64,000 nucleotides of DNA from assembly GCA_009776955.1 (NCBI GenBank), contig WRMW01000002.1:1-64000 (forward strand), written 5' to 3'. Under the pieces are notes generated by a model. It searched no databases, was not told the origin of the DNA, and saw nothing but the letters and a program-made list of their open reading frames with translations. A program made the position numbers and the translations under genes. Positions 13,001 through 22,000 of this stretch are shown piece by piece. The DNA is from Clostridiales bacterium. Its GTDB lineage: Bacteria; Bacillota; Clostridia; Peptostreptococcales; Anaerovoracaceae. Numbering within the stretch: the stretch's first letter is position 1; every line of letters begins with the position of its first letter.

Positions 13001-16000
13001 TGTTCAGCCAGCCTGCCACCCCACCGATATTGGTGTTGCCTGTCACAGGCCCTGTCGCCGTGCTACCCCTTATCGCGGAGTTCTGGCCCATGACCTGGCC
13101 TGCTATACCGCCAAGATACCGACCGCCTCTGACTATGACGTCAGAAGTGCAGTCCACCACGGTCGCTGCCGCCTGAACCTGCCCGACAATGCCGCCCACA
13201 CGCGGATTGGTTTGGTTTGTGCTTACGGAAAGATAAATCTCGCCCTCCGCATGGCAGTCCGTTATCGAAGCCCCTACACCATTCACCACGCCTGCGATAA
13301 CGCCTGCGCTCATCTGGGTGGCGGCGGTCGCATTGGAGACGATGTACACACCCGTGAGGCTTAGGTTCTGCACCTTGCCGCCAGTGCCTATATAACCGAA
13401 AAGGCCATTGTGGGCACGGTAGTTCGCATTGTCGTTGATAGTCATCTGCGATATGGTGAAGCCGCCACCGTCAAAAACGCCTCTGAATGGAGCGGCGGCC
13501 AAAACGCCTATGGGGTTCCAGCCTTTGGCTCCGAAGAACGTGTTGGGGGTGGCATCGTACCTGTAATCGTACAGGCTTATATCATCCATAAGGTTGATAG
13601 TCCTGCCGCTGAAGTTGATTGCGGGCGTCCCGTTGACAAGCTGTGAAAGGCCTGCGAGCTCGTCGGCAGTCCATATCTCAAAGACGGTGGCGTCCGGGTT
13701 TTTGTTGTACCACCAGAGGTCTGGCTGCCCTGGTTGCGAACGTATGTGCGCGGGCATTTCGTACGGCACCCCATTCAGCCCTGGCAGGAAGCCTGCTGCA
13801 TATGTCCACGGATGTTGCGTAAGCTGTGCGGGGTATTGACCCCCTTCACGCAAGTTTTCACTGGTTCTGTTCGCGCCGTCTGTGTTTGCGGCGTTGTTTG
13901 TTATTGTCCTAGGCGTGCCGACGGTCGGGTCGGCGGCGTTGGTGTTGTTGTATCTGGCCTGCATGCCGACAAAGGCTATATTGTTGCTCAGCCCTACATT
14001 GTTGCCCGCTACACGCCCGTGGTTCGCTGCCGCGTCGGCTATCTTCAGGACGGCAGGATTCAGCGCGGCGCTGTTTGCCACACCGCCGCCTGCGTCGACC
14101 CGCCCCACAATGCCGCCAACATAGTCATTGCCACGGACATATGATATCGACCATGAATTGTTTACCCTTGCAGTCGTTCCCGCGATATAGCCCACGATGC
14201 CGCCGACATTGGTGCCCGTGCCCATGACGGCGCCTGTGGAATAGCTGTTTTCTATTGTGGCATTCGCTGCGTTGACATAGCCCGCGATGCCGCCGACGTT
14301 TGCCACGCCGCTTACCGCTGCTTCGGACACTCCCCTTGCCAGGGTCACACCCGTGCCCTGCATATGCCCCACGATGCCGCCGATATGGGCGGTGGCTGTG
14401 GTGGTCGAAACCGTGCCCGAAACGCTGATGTCCTCGATGCGGGCGGCATTGACGTAGCCCGCCAATATGCCCACGTACGAATCGCCTGCACCTGTATAAG
14501 TCAATGCCACGTTTGCATTTTCGATAACGAGGTCGTGTACGTAGCCGTTATCGCCTATATAGCCAAAGAGCCCTGCGTGTTGCGTCGTGGCGTTTATGGT
14601 CAGGCCTGTGACGGTGCGGCCGTTTCCGTCAAAGATGCCACGGAACGGGGTGGTGCCGTTCAAGCCTATTGGAGTCCAGTTTGGATATGAGCCTAGGTCT
14701 ATGTCCGCCGCAAGGATGACTTGCCTGTTCAGGAATGAATCGCCGCCGTTGACCGAGGCCGCAAACGTGGCGAGTTCCGCAGCCGTGGCGATTGTGAGTA
14801 TGGCGGGATCGTCCTCCGCAATAATATGGTCGGGCATCGGGAATGGCTCGCCGAGACCAGGAAGGGAGCCGGCCGTATAGACCCATGGGGGCTGCCTAAG
14901 AGCTCCAGGGAACGCCCCTGGCCCTTGCAGTACCTGCCCTGTCCTGTCCGCTCCGTCCACGCCTGTCTCGGAAGATGTGGTGGGCTTGGGCGTCGTAGCA
15001 TTATGGAAGATATCCATATCGGCAAAGGCCACATTGCCGAACAGACCTACTGCGTTTGTGGTGACCCTGCCTACGTTCGCGGCTCCGTTTGCCGTTGCCG
15101 TGACGCTCTCGTTCAGCGCCGCGCTGTCCGCCACACCGCCCGCGCCTGCAGCGATAGCCCCCGCCAGTCCGCCGACACCTTGGGCGCCACTGACTGTGGC
15201 TATGGACCATGTGTTGTAGACCCTGCTGCCCGCGCCGTTGATATAGCCGACCACGCCGCCCACATTGTTCCGTCCGTTTACTTCACCGGTGGAGAAGCTG
15301 TTTCTTACAACGGAGCCGGCACGAACCTCGCCGACAAGACCGCCTGTGTACCCGCTTGTGGTGCTTGTGCCTGTATATGAAATAGTCGAATCTACGACTT
15401 GGGAGTTTTCTATTATAGAGCTCACGTCAGCGACGGCCACGACGATGCCGCCCCTCGCGTTTGCGCCGGCCGCATCGAATGTGATTGTCGCATTCTCGAC
15501 CTTGACGTTCCTTACTATTGCATTGTTGTTTATATATCCGAATAGCCCGTTGTAATCCCTTTGCGCCGAACCGACATCATTTATATATAGGCCTGTGATG
15601 GCATGGCCCGTGCCGTTGAACGTGCCTTGGAAAGAAGCGGCGGCGCTTGTGCCTATCGGGGTCCAGCCCTTGCCGGAGCCATAGGCGGAAAGGCTGATCG
15701 GGTTTGCGAGATTTACTGTAAGCCCGATAAAGGGGAAGCCGCCGTTCACAAGCTCGGCGAACTCGGCAAGCTCGACCGCCGTGGTAATCGAGAAGCTTGT
15801 CGCCGACGGGTCGGTCCCAAGCCATGTGAACTTCGATGGGTCGTAGCCCGAATACGCAAGGTGCGTAGGCATCGCGACCCCTGCGCCAAGGCCGGGCAGC
15901 ATGCCCATTTCATAGACCCATGGAGCCTGTCCAAAACCGGCGGGGAAAGCCAAGGGCGTATGGAGTATGAGCACGTCCATGCTTTGGCCGTCCAGACCTG

Positions 16001-19000
16001 TATAAGTCGGAGCAAGAGGTGTCTTGATAGTGCCGGTCGTAGCGCTTGTGGCACCGACTCTGATATTCATAGCCGACCATGCAATATTTTCTGACAGTTC
16101 AGCGGCACTCCCTGTTCCCGATACCCGTCCAACACCCGCAACTCCAGCACCTGTCTTAAAGACGCTTATGTTAAGGGCGGCGTTGCCTGTTACGCTGCCG
16201 CCTGTAGCCACTTGGCCAACTACGCCACCGACGTTCAGGGCCCCTTGCATGGTGCCCGATGCCCAAGACGAAATTACTGCGCTGCCGTTGTCGACATAGC
16301 CCGCCACGCCGCCTACCTGCTGCCTGCCAGTGATGTCTACGCCAGACCAGACGTTCCTTGCCTCGGCGCCTGTGTCTAGGCTACCCACGATGCCGCCCGT
16401 GCGGGTGGTCGTATTCGCGGCGATGGTGTAGGTGATGGTCCCTGTGGCGCTGCAGCCTTCGATGACAGTGCCTGCGCCTTCGGCAAGCGCTACCACCATG
16501 CCAATACGGCCTGGAAAATTGGGGGCCCATGTGATGCTCGTTCCTTGCACATTGAGGTTTCGCACTGAGGCGCCACCCGATATGTATCCGAACAAGCCAT
16601 GACGCCGTCTCGTGGTAGCTGTGGCTGTGCGGTCATCGTCGATAGACAGCTCGGAAATAGTATGCCCATTCCCTTCAAATGTGCCACGGAACGGATTGGC
16701 GGCGGCATCTGCGAAGTTTGCGCCGCCTATGGGCGTCCAGCCTCGTCCATCCTCCCATGAAGCGTTTGTGGTGGCATAGTAGCTCAAGTCAATATTCGCC
16801 ACGAGGTCGATGGTCTTGCCGTCGAAGTCTATGCCTTCGTTTACGAGCTTTGCCAACCCTGCAAGCTCGTCGGCGTTTGTGATGGTAAAGACGTCGGCGG
16901 ACGGGTCGAGGTAGTACCACAGAGTCCGTGGGCCGTCACCGACAAGATGCGCGGGCATGGGCATAACAGGTGCGCCAAGTCCGGGCAGCGCTTCGGGAAG
17001 GTAGTACCACGGCGAGCCGGGGTTTGCCTCCCTGCTTGTAAACCATGAGTTTGAAGTGGTAAAGCCCGAAGCTTCTTTAAGGTCACCTTTGCCACGGTTC
17101 AGGCCGTCCACTTCAGTAAGGCCAGAGGCGGGGGTTTTTGGCGCGCCGGCGGTACCGTTATACCTTATATCCATGTCCTCAAACGCTATGTTGCCGGAGA
17201 TCCTCGCCGCGTTGCCGCCCGGCCCCTGGGTAGCAGGGGCGCTCCCTACGACACGACCGAGGTTTGCGACGGCATTGTTTCTCTTTATGACGCTTCTGTT
17301 CAGCGCGGCGCAGTCGACCACCATGCCGTTGCCGCTGATGTCGCCGACTATGCCGCCGACATAGTCATTGGCCTGCACGGAGCCCGATGCCCAGCTTCTT
17401 CTAACTTGGCCGTTGAGCGTCAGGCCTGTATTGTTTTGAGTCAGCCCGTACAGCCAGCCCACTACGCCGCCGGCTCTCGTCCCCGTCGCTATGATATCGC
17501 CCATGCTATAGCAGTCATCAACTATCGTGTTGTTGGTTTCGACACGGCCTGCCACTCCGCCAACGTTATTCGCGCCCCGGACTGCGCCTGTGGAATAGCT
17601 TCTGCGCAAAGGCGCGTTCCCGCCTGAGCCATTGACCGATCCGGCGATGCCGCCCACATAGTCCCCGTCGCTACGTATATAGCCTGTGGAATAGCAATCC
17701 TCCACGATGCCTGTTTCCGTTGCCACGCCTGCTGTTGCGCTTATTAGGCCTATCCGGCCTGTGATGCCGCCGACATAGGCGCCCGTGCCGGTGACATTAC
17801 CGGTGGTGTGACTCTCCCTTATGGCACTGTTCGTTCTGACCCGTCCCGCGATGCCGCCGACGTAGCCTACGCCTTCCACTGTCGCAGTGACACGGCTGCC
17901 CGTCACGATGGAGCTGTCCTGCATCTCGCCAGTTATTCCGCCGACGCGGGCATTGGCGTTTGTGCCTGTATATGAGACAAGGCCGGTGACCGTGCTGTTC
18001 TCTATCTGCGTGCCCGAGTCTACGATATAGCCCGCCACTCCGCCGACATAAGAATCGCCGCCCGGAGCATTCGCTCGGATGTTCGCATTCTCGAGCCTGA
18101 CGCCTTGTATGACCGCGCCGTTGTTCACGTAGCCAAACAGGCCGTTGTACAGCCTTTGGCCTGTGCTTGTGTCGTTTATGAACAGACCTGCTATGGTTCT
18201 AAGACTGCCATTGAACGTGCCGCTGAACGGGGTGTCGGCATCAAGGCCTATGGGTATCCATCCCTTGCCGCCGTTCCACGACGCGCCGTAGATATGAAGC
18301 TCTATATTGGCGGCGAGGGTTATGACCTTTCCGCTGAAATCTGTCTCGCCCGAGTTCACGATCTCGGCAAGCCCGGCAAGCTGGTCTGCGGTGGTGATGG
18401 TGTAGCCTGAGGCCGTCGGGTTCTGATAATACCACTGGGAGTCCGGCGTCCCCGGGAGAAGGCCAAGATGGGCAGGCATCGGCATGGCCGTGCCGAGCCC
18501 CGGCAAAGACCCTGTGCTATAAGTCCATGGGAACGTGACAAGGGGTTCGGGGAAGCCGCCTGCGCCTTGCAGGGCGCCCCTGCCCCTGGACGCGCCTTCG
18601 ATGGTCGCATCCCCCGGCGTGAACGTCTGTTTGCTGTACGTCATGGCGTCGAATGCTATATTGCCGGACAAGCCTGTGGCATTGCCCGCGACCCTGCCGA
18701 AGTTTGCGGGGTTGGCTGCGGTGGCGACGACCCCTTGGTTGAGAGCGGCGCTGCTTGAAACGCTGCCCCCCGTGCCTACCTGCCCAGCCACGCCGCCGAC
18801 ACGGTCCGCGCCTGTTATTGTTCCCGATGCCCACGCAGCCACCACGACGCCGCCGTCGATATAGCCGACGATGCCGCCGACATTGCTGCCCGCGCCTGTC
18901 ACGTTGCCTGTAGCATATGCGTTGTCCACGCTGCCGCCGCCGGTGACATAGCCCGCCACGCCGCCTGCGTACTGCCTGCCGTTGACTGTGGCGGCGGAGC

Positions 19001-22000
19001 CGACTTCCGTAAGGGAAGCGCCTGCCTGAACCTGCCCTGCGATGCCGCCGATGCGAACGTTGTCATTTGTGCCCGCATAGGAAACGGTGCCTGTGACGAA
19101 GCTCCACTCTATGTATGCGCCTGCGCCCTCGATGACGCCAGCGATGATGCCTGCGCACGAAACGGCGGGGGCAACGGCGGAGCTGAATGTGATGTTCGCT
19201 CCCTCTACCCTGAGATCCACGACACGGCCGCCGGTGATATGGCCGAACAGCCCGTTGCATTCCCTCTGGGGAGCGGATGCGTCATTTATGTATAGCCCGG
19301 TGATGGTGTAGCCGCCGCCGTTGAGGGTGCCGGCAAAGGGATGTTCGCCGGTGCCTATGGGGAGCCAACCCTTGCCGGCGTTCCAGCCAGAGCCGTAAGA
19401 GCCGAGGCTGATGTCCGATGCGAGGATGACGGTCTGGCCGTCGAAATCGACGAGGCCGTCGCTTACTATTTCCGCAAGGCCGGCAAGCTCATCAGCCGTG
19501 GCGATGGTGAAGGTCGTAAGGCTTGGGTTGCGTCCGTACCAGATGGCGTTCGGCTTGCCGGCCGTGATAGCCAGATGGGGCGGCATCGGGACCGCCGCTC
19601 CGTGCCCGGGAAGGCTGCCCGCCTCATAAGTCCATGGCGATATGCCAAACCCTACCGGGATGCCGCCCTCTGTCCACGAAGGGAAGGCCGCGAGTATCTG
19701 TACGCTTGCGCCGCCTCGGCTCGTGCCGTCCACCCCTGTAGGCGAAGGCGCGACCGCCTTTGATATCTGCATATCGGCATAGGCTATATTGTCCGTCAGG
19801 GCGCCTGCGCTCCCTGCCACGCGGCCGAGGTTGCCCGTGCCGCCGGCCGTCCTTGCGACGCTCGGGTTCAATGCGGCGTTTTGCCGCACGATGGCATTGG
19901 CCGAGCCAAGCTGACCCGCCACGCCGCCTGCATAGTCCGCACCTTGGACGGAGCTTGTGGACCAGTTGCCTATGGCGGCACCGTTGTTCGCTTCGCCTGC
20001 GGCACCGCCGCCGACGATGAAGCCCGCCACGCCGCCTACGCCGTTTCCTGTGCCTGTGACGGCACCCATTGAATAACTGTATTCGACCTTGCCGCCAGCA
20101 CCTACATGGCCTACGGCGCCGCCGACCTGCGCGGCGCCGCCCACATTGCCTGTGGCGGAGCTGCCGCTTATGACTGCGTTCGGGCCTGTGACGTTGCCTG
20201 CCACGCCGCCGACTTGACTGCCTATGCTAGTGACAGCGCCTGTGGAGTAGCTGCTTTCCACCCTGCTGCCTGAGCCTCCGACAATGCCCGCCACGCCGCC
20301 GACGCCTGTGCCGGCACCCGCGCTCGTGGCACTGACCGCGCCTGTGGATGAGCTGCCGCTTACGGTGGCGGCCGAGAGCTCGCCCGCAACGCCGCCGACG
20401 CCCGACCTGCCGCTTACGGTGGCTGCAGAACTGACGTTCTCTATGGCCGTGCCTGACTGAGCCATTCCGACCACACCACCGACGCGCGCATCATCGCTCG
20501 CGCCTGTGTACGCGATGGAGCCAGTGACGGAGCCGCCCTCTATCTGAGAGCCTGCCCCTGTTATGAATCCTGCGATTATTCCCAAATAGGACGCGCCGGC
20601 ATTGTTGGACACGACGCTCGCGCCCTGCACATTGAGGTTGCGAACAGCGCCGCCAGTCCCGACGTAGCCGAAGAGCCCGTTGTACGCCCTCTGCGGCGCG
20701 GTGATGTCGTTTATGTAAAGACCCGTGACGGTGTAGGTATTGCCGTTGAACACGCCACGGAACATATTGGTCGTCGATATCCCTATAGGCGACCAGCCCC
20801 TGCCGCCGTTCCATGCGGCGCCGTACAGGGTCAGGTCGATATTGTCTATAAGGTTGAGCGTCCTGCCGGCGAAGGCGATCCCTTCATCGTTGACAAGCTC
20901 CGCAAGGCCAGCAAGGTCTGCCGCCGTGCTTATCGTGAATACGCTCGCGTTCGGGTTTTGGTAATACCATAGGTTGTTCGGCTCGCCCGACGTCGGTATA
21001 AGGTGAGAGGGCATCGGGTACGACACGTTGAGGCCTATGCCGGGAAGGGCACCGTAGGCATAGCCCCACGGGTATTGTATGAACTGCGCGGGGAAGCCGC
21101 CGACAACTTGCAGGCTCGTCGCGTTCCTGCTCGCGCCGTCCACGCCTGTCTCGGAAGCGGTGGCGCCAGGAATCTTTGTCGTGCCGCCAGTGTATGTCGT
21201 GGCATCGACCCCATGCCTGAGATCCATGCCGGAAAAGCCTATGTTGTTTGAGAGGGCGCCGCTGCTTGCGCCCGCCACCCTGCCTACGACCGTGTCCGCG
21301 TTCGTGACCGAGAGGACGCTCGTGTTCAACGCGGCGCTTCTTTCCACGGTCGCGCCTGATGCCGCCTGCCCGACTATGCCGCCAACGTTCGACAGTCCCC
21401 TGACAGCGCTGATAGACCAGGTGGAGAACACCCTGCCGCCCGAGACCATGCCCGCGATTCCGCCGACGTTGTTCCCTGTGCCTATGACCATGCCTGTGGA
21501 ATATGAGTGATCCGCCCTGCCGCTAGACCCGACAAAGCCTGCCACGCCGCCGACGTATTGGCGGCCGCTGACGGCGGCTTCCGAAATGCCGGCGTTGACG
21601 GTGGCGTTCGAACTGCGTACCTCGCCGACCAAGCCGCCTACGCGCGCCTCATCGCTCGTGCCCGTGTACGACACGGAACCCGTGACCACGTTCCAGTCGA
21701 CCAGGGCGCCCGAACCTTCTACCAGTCCTGCCACCCCTCCGACATATGCCGTGCCGTCCGCGTTCGCCTTTATGTCCGCGTTCACTATCCTAAGGCCTTC
21801 GACCACGCCCCCATCGATATATCCGAACAGGCCGTTGTACTGCCTGCGGCCTGTGATGGTGTCGTCTATGTACAGCCCCGTAATGTCGTACCTTGCGGTA
21901 ATCCTTCCGCCGGAACGTGTCCTCGCTCCGTCAAAGTACCCTTTGAACACGGCATCGACCGTGCCGCCATCGCCAATGGGTATCCAGCCCCTGCCCTCGT